Shown here: positions 48,091 to 59,040 of the stretch, piece by piece | How the letters are laid out: every line of letters starts with the position of its first letter | How positions within the stretch are numbered: position 1 is the stretch's first letter | Origin: Arabidopsis thaliana | Taxonomy: Eukaryota > Streptophyta > Magnoliopsida > Brassicales > Brassicaceae | DNA: 64,000 nt | NCBI RefSeq assembly: GCF_000001735.4 | Contig: NC_003071.7 | Coordinates: 10,533,151-10,597,150 of the forward strand | Direction of reading: 5' to 3' | Made by a program: the position numbers and the translations under genes | The notes under the pieces: model-generated | The model's input: the letters and a program-made list of their open reading frames with translations, nothing else | What the model was told of the DNA's origin: nothing | The model's database searches: none

Positions 48091-48726
48091 ATGATGTCGA
48101 AGAAGAAAGAAAGCATCGGACGACAAAAAATTCCAATGGTAAAAATAAAGAAAGAGAGCCACCGGCAAGTCACATTCTCCAAACGCAGAGCCGGTCTCTT
48201 CAAGAAAGCTAGTGAGCTTTGCACTTTGTGTGGTGCAGAGATTGGGATCATCGTGTTTTCTCCCGCGAAAAAGCCTTTCTCATTCGGACATCCAAGTGTT
48301 GAATCTGTATTGGATCGCTACGTGTCTCGAAACAATATGTCCTTAGCTCAGTCGCAGCAACTGCAAGGAAGCCCTGCAGCGAGCTGCGAACTGAATATGC
48401 AGTTAACGCATATTTTGAGCGAGGTAGAAGAAGAGAAGAAGAAGGGTCAAGCGATGGAAGAGATGAGAAAAGAGAGTGTGAGGCGGTCGATGATTAATTG
48501 GTGGGAAAAGCCAGTAGAGGAGATGAATATGGTTCAGTTACAGGAAATGAAGTATGCATTGGAGGAGTTGAGGAAGACGGTTGTGACAAACATGGCGTCG
48601 TTTAATGAGGCCAAAGACGATGTGTTTGGTTTCTTGGACAACAAAGTGACAGTCCCTCCTTACGTGAACATGCCTTCTGGTCCCTCAAATATTTATAATT
48701 TTGCCAATGGAAATGGTTGTTTCTGA
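48091..48726 (+). CDS. AGL61: Type I (Malpha) MADS-box transcription factor AGL61 (DIANA)
   Basis: This is an intronless gene, as is usual for type I MADS genes. From the ATG at 48091 it encodes 211 residues. The same frame is open back to an ATG at 47932 (264 residues), but that extension lies in duplicated promoter sequence and lacks family features. The MADS domain covers about residues 10-70: GRQKIPMVKIKKESHRQVTF, SKRRAGLFKKASELCTLCGA, EIGIIVFSP. The rest has a helical, Glu/Lys-rich region and no K-box. In Arabidopsis AGL61 (AT2G24840) dimerises with AGL80 and is needed in the central cell of the female gametophyte. It converges with TAT3. Confidence 0.93.
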   Translation: MMSKKKESIGRQKIPMVKIKKESHRQVTFSKRRAGLFKKASELCTLCGAEIGIIVFSPAKKPFSFGHPSVESVLDRYVSRNNMSLAQSQQLQGSPAASCELNMQLTHILSEVEEEKKKGQAMEEMRKESVRRSMINWWEKPVEEMNMVQLQEMKYALEELRKTVVTNMASFNEAKDDVFGFLDNKVTVPPYVNMPSGPSNIYNFANGNGCF

Positions 48727-49423
48727 TTCATAATAATGCTTTTGGTTTTTGTGTTTTTTGGTAGCAAATAACTTGTAGGCTAGTATCTTACTAGCTGTAT
48801 TTTCTTTCTTCAAATTATTTTTTGTTTCTATAGCACCATTGAGAAAAGATAAATGGATTCATGCCAACTTGTCAAGGGATCAAATCTTTATTAATGTTAT
48901 CAGGTTGAACTACTTGAATGGTAAATGCATATATAGCTTAAAGTTAAGATTTACTTACAAGACTCGCATGTTAGAGGTTTTTTTTTAACGGCCGAAAAAT
49001 CAATGAAGAAAGATAACAAATCAGGCAATACAGCCAAAAACAGAGCGTAATCACTCAAAAAAACAGAGACACAACGAGCGTCACTCCTCCTCAATGCGGT
49101 TATGCAGCCAAGCCAAACCTCCCGTTGATAGGTACGAGTTCAAACGTATTGAAATTAAACTTGATTTTGGGTTAAGCTAAATCATGGGTTTATAATCCAA
49201 TATTCTATATTGGACTAAACCCAAAGTTAAGCCTAAGTTCTAGATTTTTCTATAAGCATCATAAAAATCATCACCTCCTTAAAGTAGGAGTTTGTAAGAT
49301 AAAAAAATGTAGATATATTAGTAGAGTTATCGAGATGATGGTAGAATAATCTAGAAACTTTTGTAAGCTCACCCCATCATTTGTAATTAAGTTCAACAAG
49401 AGAATAGAAAGAAAGTTCAAATA
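48727..49423. other. AGL61 downstream region
   Basis: The first 150 bp likely hold the 3' UTR. The segment at 49140-49423 is AT-rich with GAATAGAAAGAAAG-type words. It seems to continue into the inverted repeat that follows. No gene is seen. Confidence 0.35.
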
Positions 49424-49707
49424 AAAGAGTATTCTTCATAAGTTCTCTAATTCTCTCTAAAAACTTTTAAAGTATTTTTTAAGTGTTCTTCCATATTTTT
49501 CTTCAGATTTAAGAGAGTTTCTCGGGTATTACGGTAATGAGCTAGTGTTAAGATTTCTTTACTAGTCCAACACCGTAATATATGAGAAACCCGATATAAA
49601 TCAAGATGAGAAACCCTCTTAAATATGAAAAAACTATGGAAGAACATTTAGAAAATACTTGAAGGAATTTTAGACAGAATTAGAGAGCTTTTGAAGAACA
49701 CTCTTAA
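49424..49707. repeat. Large inverted repeat, probably from an LTR fragment
   Basis: The left arm (about 49424-49545) and right arm (about 49568-49707) are inverse copies with small gaps. Paired words include TTCTCTAATTCTCTC / CAGAATTAGAGAGC, GTTCTTCCATA / TATGGAAGAAC and TTTAAGAGAGTTTCTCGGG / GAAACCC-CTCTTAAAT. The left arm ends near CTAGTCCAACA, which resembles a Copia LTR terminus. The transcribed hairpin would have a stem longer than 100 bp. Confidence 0.7.
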
Positions 49708-49919
49708 TTGAACTTTCTTTTTGTTCACTTGTTCAATTTTATATAGACAATGTATCAAAAACTATGTTGAAAATGAGTATAATAATGAAAACAAATATCC
49801 TTTTATTTTTCACACATCTTTATTTCATTATCCAATGCTATTTTTCTTGATTGTGTTCCTGATAATTAAGGAATTACGCACAAATTATAATGTGGACTTG
49901 TGGCATAGGACTACTACAA

Positions 49920-52002
49920 TCAGTTGACAGAGACGACGATCTGGTTAATGGCATGGCCACTGAGTTTGATAGCTTCCTTGGAGATGGCATGACGATCATA
50001 GAAACCTTTTAGTCTGTCAAATATTTCTTGTACCACTGATTCGTCGGTTCCTATCGATATCCTCACCCAATTCTCTGCCCCTAGAGCCACTCCTAAAAAT
50101 TTCAACACAAAATAAATATAAATAAGTAAATAAAAAAAGATTGATCATAATTAACGATGCAAATTTATAAATTAAAATCATATGTAAGAAGATGACTATG
50201 GGAGCCCCAAGTTCTTAAGATGTTGTATATTGTTAAAGAGATCAATACCTGGTATAAGGATAAGACTCTCCTCACTAACTAGCTTCGTGCAGAAATCAAA
50301 ATCATTTTTGATATTATTCAACATTGATGTGTCAAGCTTCAACTGTAAAATAAATCGTTTAAGCTAATCATTTATTATTATAAGCAAAATATGGAGCATC
50401 CAATAGCAAAAAAAAATCTAGAAAACCAAGAATCCAAGAAAAAGAATTAAAGTACCCATAAATAAGAACAAGATTCGGGTTTCTTGGGACAAAAGAGACA
50501 AGGAATATCCTTGAGCCTCTCACATGAAAGCTCGACGTTGCGTCTCATGGCTTTGATCTTCTTCTCGAAGAACTCTTTAGGTGTTTTCTCCAATATATCA
50601 GGAAGTGCTTCCTATCAAAATCCATAATAATCTCACATTATTTAGAGAACCAAAACTTATAGCTTACGATGATAGTGAGAGATTACAAACCTGGAGAATA
50701 AATGAAGGCTGTGGAGTTAAATCAAGAAAATCCTCTATTGCTTGAACTACCTGTTGGTGAACGAAAGGCCCATATATTAGTTAGAATCTTCTTAATTGGT
50801 GCGGTAATCTTATTTTAAGTAAAACTATAGTGTTTAGAAGTTGACTGACCCCTGTAGATACAAAGATACCATTAGGATCGTTCATGGCGATCCAGCCAAC
50901 TCTCCAGCCTGGGTTGACCCATCCTTTGGATATGGATCCGAGCGTGATCACCGGAGCTATTGATGCAAACTTCCCCATGGGAATAAAAGGCTTGTCTCCA
51001 TATACAACATGATCATATACTTCGTCGGATATTATCATTATACCGAGTTTTCTAGCCATCTCCGCGACCTAAAGATTAGTCGATATATTACCAAAAAACG
51101 TTAGTTGTTTTACACTTCAAAAAAACTTATATTACATTAAATGTCAAACTTATTATATACATCAAAAGCTAAATGGAGAAAAACAAATATACCTTGTTGA
51201 GATGGTCGTAGGTGTAGACGTTTCCACATGGATTGTTGGGGTTGATGATTACCATTGCGACGGTATTCTCATCCGCAGCCGCCTCGAGGCCATCGAGATT
51301 GATTTCCCAATCACTCTCGGGGAGAAGATCGTATTTGCGAATCTCGAGGCCGCTATAGACAGCACGAGCATCGTAGTGAGGATATCCCGGCCTTGGAAGT
51401 AGAATGTTGGCGGATGGATTTCCGGCAAGAGAATCTATCACGATCTCTATGGCTTGGTTACATCCTCCGGTGATATACACATCCTCGGCCTTCAGCTTCG
51501 TCGGAAGTTCTCCGTTTAAATATTCAGCCACCGCCCTGAGATAAAAAACGGCAAATAACTAATTAGACAAAAGTTGATCGGTCCTACGTTATAAAAACAA
51601 TTTTTAAAAATGTAATTTTGTTTGGTTGGTTGTTTTTTCAAAGATTGGTTATTGTAAAACTTATTTTTAATAGTTTTTCAAAAAGAAAAATGAAATTTTT
51701 CAAACAGACCTTCTAGCCTTGAAAACTCCAGGGCTGGGTGCGTAAGAGTTAGCCATGCCGGAGCGTGCAGCTGCGGCAACGGCTTCCTCGGCTTCCGGGC
51801 AAGTCCTGAAGTTGGAATGGGCGGAGGGCTCGCCGGGAGTTGGGAACAAAATGGTCTTTCCACTGTTCATGGTGCAGTTTTTAAACATCCCAAAAGCAAG
51901 CTTTCTCAACGTCACCGCCGCCGCATCACTCGTTGCACCGTTTCCTTTGAACCGCCAAACATTGGCGTTTGCGTTACAGTTGGTAACTCCGTTGCTCGCC
52001 AT
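49920..52002 (-). CDS. TAT3: Tyrosine aminotransferase (TAT3)
   Basis: Seven exons in transcript order: 52002-51710, 51535-51193, 51068-50850, 50750-50691, 50611-50456, 50342-50249 and 50092-49920. All introns are GT-AG; 1,338 nt encode 445 residues. It is a class I PLP-dependent aminotransferase, with NPNNPCGN, SDEVYDHVVYGD and the Schiff-base Lys260 in SISKGW, plus the C-terminal NWVRIS arginine region. It transfers the amino group of tyrosine to 2-oxoglutarate, giving 4-hydroxyphenylpyruvate for tocopherol and plastoquinone routes. In Arabidopsis TAT3 (AT2G24850) is known as wound- and jasmonate-inducible. I chose the ATG at 52002 (MASNG); an in-frame ATG at 52050 would add 16 residues. 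No lesion was seen. Confidence 0.96.
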
Positions 52003-52059
52003 TGATCTTTCTGTCTTGCGTTTGAGTTCTTCTTTTAGTTGTGAGTACAAGTTTTGTGT

Positions 52060-53290
52060 TGTTGGTACATCTCATTTTAGTCGAGGCCTTTATAAAGGAT
52101 TTAAAGTCAAGGGTCGTCGCAAGACTACAAAAAATGAAGACCTTAAAATAAGAATAATAATCAACATTTTCCACATGCTACGATCAATATTTTAATACTT
52201 TAAGAACATACGATGAAATTAATGATATTTTAGTCTGATTACAGACTTGCACAAAAAACAAGAAAATATTCGATCTCGTGAAACACTACCTTTTTCCAAT
52301 TATTTGTTCTTTATAACTTAAATAAAACGTGAATAGACTTAACTAATATTTTTGACCCAAAAAAAAACAAAAACAAAAGACTTGCTGTGGTCTGCGGGCA
52401 GTGGCTGGTTCTTATTGACTCAAATGTCACATATTTTTGTTTATTACCCGAATAACTAACCATTATGTATTATTACTGTTTTTTGTTTGCTTTATTTAAG
52501 AGATTAAAAGGTATATAACACAATCTATAAAGGTTAAAAACACACAAACTAATCCGAACAGGAACCAAGCAAATTAAAATTATCCAATCAAAACACTCGA
52601 AACTAAACATTTAACTATAGCTTAATGTTAAGTATAACGCAATCAAAGAGTCAAATGGTTATGCGTGCGTCGTGAATGACATTGCGCGTATAATACCTCA
52701 TTTACAATAATTAAAGAGGAGATCATGGAGAAGATCTTTTTTAATTTTCTTTTTGGGCTTCCAAGAACATACATTATGAGAACTAGAAACAATATTATAT
52801 TTTCTGAAGCCATTAGGTGTATTCAATATTTCGATTATATCAAGCATCTAGAAAATCCTCTTGTTGAGCTCATTATTAAAAAGACGGTTTCCATTTTCCA
52901 TTTTCAGATATAGCCTATTAGTTAATTCTTACTACCATATGTATGTGACTATATCTGATTACAAAAGTTTATAGAAATTTATGTGTAGGATAAAAAAACT
53001 ATTAGTGGAACTAAGGGGTGTCAAAAGGGGTTAACCCAAATCAATCCACCAAATTTTCCGTCAAAAACACATTATTTTTCTAAAAATACAGTTTCACAAA
53101 AAAGAAGAGATATAGAAAGTTGGATCAGATGAAAAAATGCATCTAATTGTGTAAAATTTAATAAAACTCTTATTTACGATTATGTAGTTTTGAAATTTTC
53201 TTCAATACACCGTAAAAAAAATAAAAAAAAATAACCTGCTGGTGCGTTGGTAATTTTTACTCAAAATAATTTAGTTTTTGTGCAGTAAAT
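52060..53290. other. TAT3 upstream and intergenic region
   Basis: AT-rich DNA; the first few hundred bases are the likely TAT3 promoter. No gene is supported. Short frames at 52725-52913 and elsewhere lack any recognisable content. Confidence 0.4.
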
Positions 53291-53533
53291 ATGTATCTGG
53301 AAAGTTTTGTGACAAGTAAAACTAAAAGGGGCAAAGTAGAGGTATATATAATGGAGGAAACGGCGAACCACTGTGTTCGAGTGCCCTCTTACACTCTAGA
53401 CATGAACACTTTTGAAGATTTCCTCATCACTTGGGAAATGGAATGCACACTGACACAAGTTCTTCACTTAGCAGCTTTGGTTAAGAATTATCCTGAAATC
53501 AAATGCCATTTTCACTTCCCCAAAAGAAAATGA
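53291..53533 (+). CDS. Small hypothetical protein
   Basis: This 80-codon frame has a more balanced amino acid content than nearby random frames (RVPSYTLDMNTFEDFLITWE, LAALVKNYPEIKCHFHFP). It is not recognised as any family. A TATATATA run (53343-53350) directly precedes an internal ATG at 53351 (MEETANHCVR), so the real start is uncertain. It could be a small gene or a remnant of a larger one. Confidence 0.3.
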   Translation: MYLESFVTSKTKRGKVEVYIMEETANHCVRVPSYTLDMNTFEDFLITWEMECTLTQVLHLAALVKNYPEIKCHFHFPKRK

Positions 53534-53967
53534 TTAAGTAACTAGCTTAGGTTGGATTTGTTAGGCACAAACTGTATCTAAGATGATGATAATCGCAATT
53601 CTATTAGAGAAACGCCATATCCAGATTCATCAAGGGTAAGGAAGATGCACATGATTTAACCCTACAACGAGAAAATATCAAAAGAAATACGAAGGTGACC
53701 CTGTGCTACTAATGTTCTTCCGTTGAGCTACTCCAATGATCGAAATCGTAAAACTCACGTGTCGATTACAAGAACTCTTGTGTAGGCCTTTGGTTGTACA
53801 GACAGAACAAGGGGAAATGAATAAATGAACTTACATATATATACTTAACACATGTATAAAGATATATGCATATCTGATTCATGTTCCACTTGAATCAATA
53901 TATAAACATTTTTCCTCCATAAGAAATCATCAAAGACCAAAAAGCTTAACTTGCTTTTGTTCATCAG
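53534..53967. other. Intergenic, tRNA-like words only
   Basis: No gene is supported. On the minus strand, around 53690-53735, GGAGTAGCTCAACGGAAG resembles the 5' part of a tRNA, but no matching T-arm or acceptor stem was found. Confidence 0.35.
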
Positions 53968-55090
53968 TTATGTTGGCACTGGAGGTTTTTCCAACCACTT
54001 GGCACGAAACCCCGTTCCTTTGCAATCGCTACAGCTAGCAGAACCCTAAAACCATTGAAAGAATCGAATTTGTTCATACTTGGGAAGATATATAAACAAG
54101 AAGACACAATAATGTGTCTGCACTTTCGTTTTTATTAGATAACAAACCTGTCCAGAGCAGATTACACATGAAGTATTCCTTGAGGGAACCTGGCAAAGCA
54201 TGTTATCACCAAGGATGAAGAATCCTGTACCCGCACACCATTTGCATTCCACATGACCCTTTGAATTGCACGATGAACATCCAACAGGACTTGGTTGCTG
54301 CAGTGAAGAAAAAAACAGACAAAGAAAATCATTGAATCGAAACACAGGTCAACAAGTAACATCTAGAAAATTCACACGAGCTCAATATCAAATTGCAAGT
54401 GCTAGAAGAAAGGCTTCAAAGTCTGAACTTTTGATAGATTCTCTAAGAGCAATATTAGAGAAAAAGCAGAGAATCCAACAATTGTACATGCAAAGCTACA
54501 AAACTACATTGCGTTGCGAGATAAGCCTGCTTAAGCCTCATCACTCAGGGATCATAGAGAACAGCTACAACCTGATTAAGTAGCTAACATGTTCTCATCA
54601 TATGCACAAATCAAATGAATTGTGAACAAACATTTTTTGCTAGAAACCAACTAAAAGGTACTTTGCAATTACAGATTTTCGATACAAATCCTTTTGAAAC
54701 TTGCTGATACTATTCACCTCATAATCTGAAATTTACAACATTTCATCACAGATCCAAGTTCTTAATCTCATACAAAATTGCATATAGCTCTTCACTCGTA
54801 CATGACTACATCAAGGATCAGTTCTTGTGATTACTCAGATTCAACAAAATTATACACATCAACAACTCTCTGGAGATACGAACCTGTGAGATAATCCAAG
54901 CTTGATCCATACGCTTGGCGAAATTTGAAGAACTCTCAGGTGAATCCACCGCCGAAGCCTTGACGGTAGTAGTAGCTGGAAAACGGCGAACGACTGGTAC
55001 GAAACCTAGCTTCGTTATCCTAGGAGAATTCCATGGATTTAGAATCGATTTCGCTACGAGATGTGAATCGCAACACATGCAAATCGTCAT
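53968..55090 (-). CDS. DnaJ-type cysteine-rich zinc-finger protein, plastid-targeted type
   Basis: Three exons in transcript order: 55090-54884, 54297-54148 and 54045-53968. They encode 144 residues. The N-terminal 50-60 residues are rich in Arg, Ser and Thr with few acids, as in a chloroplast transit peptide. Exons 2 and 3 carry four CxxC motifs of the DnaJ type: CSSCNSKG, CKWCAGTG, CVICSGQ and CSDCKGTG. There is no J domain, so this is a stand-alone zinc-binding protein of the kind linked to thylakoid or redox functions; the precise role is unknown. It corresponds in position to AT2G24860. Exon 1 has a duplicate at 56.4-56.6 kb. Confidence 0.92.
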
Positions 55091-55509
55091 TTTCTCTTCT
55101 TCTTCTTCTTCTTCGCCGAGAAGGTTGAAATCGGAGGTTTAAATTTGTCTTTGGCTTATTTTTATTTTATTTTATTTTTCTCGCATACCAAATTGGAAGA
55201 CAACAGGAGGAGGAGAAAAGTCTAGGAATAACCCAATTGGGTTATTGGACCCTGGGCCCATTAAAGTTGGATCTTTTTGTTTGCTAAAATGATTGATTCA
55301 ATGATTTAAACCAACTCATTATCTCCTCTACAATTCCTTGGATTCTTCCTACAGTCAAAACAAAATCCAGATTGCTTGTTTGTTTTTGGTTTGCTTATAT
55401 GATTGAGAAAATAATTTTTTTCTATGTATAAATTTACTAGTTTTAAGATGATAATATAACATTTTTTTTTGTTCTTACATAGATTGTTAAATATTTTTAA
55501 TTTAACCAA

Positions 55510-55909
55510 TCATACACTTTTATGCATATTAATCGATTTTCCAATATGTTTGCCGCCTTCTTTGTCTAAATAGATTCCATCTTCTCTTGCTCTCCAGTCC
55601 CATATACCTCCTTCATCCATAAAACCAGAAAGCTTGAATGCTGTAAATTTCTGATAATGTTTATAGTTAGGTCCTTGTTCCAAATGACACATAAAACGCG
55701 TCGTACGCCAAAAATTAATCATAAAATTGATTTCAACATGTTTGCCGATTGGTATTGTTTTTGGACCAAATTTGTCATCTTTGGAATAACATCCAATCCT
55801 GAGAAGTTTATTGAATTTGAGTTCGTTGGTGATCCTGATTCCAGAGCCGAATACATGGTCAAGCATGCAAAAACTAAAAACGAATAAAAAAGACTAAACA
55901 GTTTTTCAT
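55510..55909 (-). pseudogene. S-protein homologue (SPH) copy A, damaged at both ends
   Basis: Reading from ATG at 55909, a one-base insertion in a T run (near 55886) shifts the frame within the signal peptide. The SPH body is then open from the in-frame ATG at 55866: IRITNELKFNKLLRIGCYSK, PKTIPIGKHVEINFMINFW, TTRFMCHLEQGP, WDWRAREDGIYLDKEGGKH. Near the 3' end an extra base (CATAAAAGTG versus CATAAAATG in copy B) truncates the C-terminus at 55510. The S1 family makes small secreted proteins. Without a signal peptide this copy is unlikely to be exported, unless an upstream exon supplies one. It could also be a young gene with an altered start. Confidence 0.7.
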
Positions 55910-56397
55910 TTTTTTTGGGTAGATATTTAGATTTTTGCTTTGTTATTGGCTTTTGTGTTTCAGATTTTATATATGCACACATTTGTATTACTATTGTTGG
56001 CATAGTATGTAAAATGGCATAATATCTTATAATAATCATATTAGATATACATAAATCTATTAATATTGAATTATGAAAAAAATGATAAAATCAAGTAACC
56101 AGTTGTAGATAATATTAAACCTTATGTGAAAGATCAAATGATAACTAAGAAATTCAATTGTGCATAAAAAAATCCTCAATAATAAACTGGTTATTCTATA
56201 AATCATATCATACTATCTATGTAACCTATTAGTAAATAAAGTATTTGTTTTTAAAAGTAATAGACAATTTGTAAAGTACAATAAACAACTAAGTAGAGAA
56301 AGACAAACTAAATTAGGTTTATACATTTTGTTCTTGTAATAACGTTCTTGTGATTACTCAAATTCAACAAACTCAACAACTCTCGAAAGATACGAAC

Positions 56398-56604
56398 CTG
56401 TGAGATTATCCAAGCTTGATCCATATGCTTGGTGAAATTTAAAGAACTCTCAGGTGAATCCACCGCCGAAGCCTTGAAAGTAGTAGTAGTCGGAAAACGG
56501 CAAACGACCAGTACAAACCCTAGTTTCGTTCTACTCCGCAAATTCCATGGATTCATAATCGATTTTTTTACAAGATGTGAATCGCAACACATGCAAATCG
56601 CCAT
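56398..56604 (-). pseudogene. Duplicate of exon 1 of the DnaJ zinc-finger gene
   Basis: The 69-codon exon is the same length as exon 1 at 54884-55090 and keeps its ATG and GT donor. It carries about a dozen substitutions (MAICMCCDSHLVKKSIMNPW). No copy of exons 2 or 3 follows at lower coordinates, so no zinc-binding domain can be made. It is an orphan exon left by the tandem duplication. Confidence 0.85.
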
Positions 56605-57295
56605 TTCCTTCTTCTTCTTCTTGGCCGAAAAGGTTGAATTCGGATTTTAATCTACTCGGGCCTCTCGGGTTAAAACATTCTCTATTTAGCTCCCATTATA
56701 AAAAAAAAAATATGTTTATCTAGTTTTTTTTCTCCAAAAAATAGTAAAAGACAAATAAAACAAGGGGTTTTCACTTATTTACGATCCAACCATTATGTTG
56801 TGTTGTGTTTAATTAAGATTTTAATTCACTCTATTGATTGTGTTGTGTTTAATTAGGATTTTATTTAAGGTTTCATTCTATTGATTGTGTTGTATTTAAT
56901 TAGGATTTTATTTCATATTAGATTTGATGGTTTGATCCTTTTTTCTTTGATTTTGGGTGAAACGGATAGATTTTGGATAAAATTTTGATTACAATTAGGA
57001 TTTCTTATGATTACAATTCGGATTTGAATTACATTTTGGATTTATAATCGAAATTGTCCTTTAAATAGCCTCTCGTAATAGCCATTGTGACTAGTTTTTA
57101 TGATTACAATTGGGATTTCAAGAAATTTGAATTTTGTTATTAGAGATGGTTTGTGAAATGTATTAAAACCAAATATTATGAGATTGCTTTTGAATGATAA
57201 AAACTAGAAGAAAAGGGGAAGAAGGAAAAGAAGAATGGTAAATTTTCTTGTTTCAAGATGATAAGATAAAATATTTTTTGTTCTTAGGTAGATTG

Positions 57296-57712
57296 TTAAA
57301 CATAATTTAACCAATCATACATTTTATGCAAATTAATCGATTTTCCAATATGTTTGCCGCTTTCTTTGTCTAAATAGATTCCATCTTCTCTTGCTCTCTA
57401 GTCCTATATGCCTTCCTCAACCATAAAACCGGAAACCTTGTATGCTGTAAATTTCTGATAATGTTTATAGTTAGGTCCTTGTTCCAAATTACACATAAAA
57501 CGTGTTGTATGCCAAAAATTAATAGTAAAATTGATTTCAACATGTTGTCCTATTGGTATTGTTTTTGGACCGAATATGTCATCTTTGGAATAACATCCAA
57601 TCCGAAGAAGTTTATTGGATTTGAGTTCGTTCGTGATCTTGAATCCAGAGCTGGATACATGGTCAAACATGCAAAGACTAAACACGAATAGAAAGATTGA
57701 AAAGTTTTTCAT
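57296..57712 (-). pseudogene. S-protein homologue (SPH) copy B, with nonsense codons
   Basis: From ATG at 57712 a good signal peptide (FSIFLFVFSLCMFDHVSSSG) leads into the SPH body (FKITNELKSNKLLRIGCYSK, PKTIPIGQHVEINFTINFW, TTRFMCNLEQGP). TAG codons at 57404-57406 and 57398-57400 replace the two tryptophans of copy A's WDW. Beyond them the frame stays open to a normal end at 57296-57298 (GIYLDKESGKHIGKSI, MYDWLN), 138 residues if undamaged. So copy B keeps the ends that copy A lost, and copy A keeps the middle that copy B lost. Confidence 0.75.
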
Positions 57713-58162
57713 TTATTTTGGATAGATATTTAGATGTTTTTCTTTGTTATTGGCTTTTGTGTTTCAGATTTTATATATGCACACATTTGTATTACTATTG
57801 TTGGCATAGTATCTAAAATGGCACATAATATCTTATAATAATCATATTAGATATACATGAATTTATTAACATTTAATTATTAAGAAAATGGTAAGGTCAA
57901 GTAACGAGTTGCAGATAATACTAAAACTTATGTGGAAGATCAAATGATAACTAAAGTAACCAATTGTGCATAAGCAAATCTTCAATAATTACCCTATTAA
58001 TTTATAAATCATATCATACTATCAATGTAACCTATTAAGTAATAAAGTATTTGTTTTAAAAATCTTACTTTAAAAGTAATACACAAGTTGTCAAATACTA
58101 TAAACAGCAAAGCATATAAAGACAAATTAAATAAGGTTTGTGCATGTGTTCTTGTAATAACG

Positions 58163-59040
58163 GGTGTCAAAAATATGAAATGGTAACCAAGTCCCCATCC
58201 CATATTGGTCATGATCATGTCTCATCCCTATGGACCTGATCAACCAGCAATAGCGACCAAAATTGTTTGTTTGCATGTTGTTAGTTTGGTGACTAATTAT
58301 ATCAATTGTCACCAACGATTACAATTTTCAATCGATAGAATTATCAGCTATTATCAACTATTACTGGCTGCGTTTGGTCGTGAAATCCAGAAGAATCCAA
58401 CGACAAGCAAACAAACAACATAAAGATAAAATAACAAACCTGTGTTTTTCTTTTTGGAAAAAGAATCCATTACTTTTAGTATTGGGCCAAAGCTTTAACG
58501 ATGGACCAAAGTTGAACAATTATCCCACTATGTGCAACCCTAATTCCCTTTTGCAAGATTGAATGTTGGTGATAGTTCGACAGCTGCAAGGTAATGAATG
58601 GCAGATCAGAGTTGAGCTAAATATCGTCGAAAAGTAAGGCCAATTTTGAGGTTAGGTTACGTACTAAAATTGGGGTTGAGCAAAAGAACCTTAAGGTCAC
58701 AAATACAGTCCAGTAAAAGCTTTCTACCCGGAGATGGTGCATCTGTCGGTCCAAGAGTGGAGAAGCTTTCTATCCGGAGATAGTGCATCTGTAGGTCCAA
58801 AAGTGGAGACTGTTGACTAGGTGAAGCTCCGGTAGTAATCATGTTGTATTTGCCACACCATATAGTCAACAGTCTTCAAGTAATCAAAACTTAACTCTTA
58901 AAGCGATTCAGTTGACCTCTATAGAATTGAATAACAATTAGTGTTACAATAATTGAAGGAAGCATAAAAATGAAAATCCAAATACAATAGGTAACAAAAC
59001 TCAAACGTAAATGTAGTCTGGTAAAAAATTAAATGGGAGA
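58163..59040. other. Intergenic, no gene supported
   Basis: Moderately AT-rich DNA. It contains the 46-bp duplication listed separately and several short unsupported open frames. Confidence 0.35.
58717..58808. repeat. 46-bp tandem duplication
   Basis: Two copies (58717-58762 and 58763-58808) beginning AAGCTTTCTA and containing CCGGAGAT, GTGCATCTGT and GGTCCAA. They differ at a few bases. Confidence 0.85.

Larger units (their letters stand above)
54804..58162. repeat. Two tandem units: DnaJ-gene exon 1 plus an SPH gene
   Basis: Unit A (about 54804-56345) and unit B (about 56346-58162) share the same order on the minus strand: SPH copy, spacer, DnaJ-type exon 1. Both units end with the word TGTTCTTGTAATAACG (56331-56345 and 58147-58162). 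Unit B is longer because its spacer (about 56650-57230) has extra AT-rich sequence with TTGATTGTGTTGT repeats. The layout fits an unequal tandem duplication starting inside the DnaJ gene's first intron. Confidence 0.8.

Noticed and set aside
53690-53735. tRNA-like 5' half on the minus strand
   Set aside because: Only the D-arm region resembles a tRNA; no acceptor pairing, anticodon arm or T-arm could be found.
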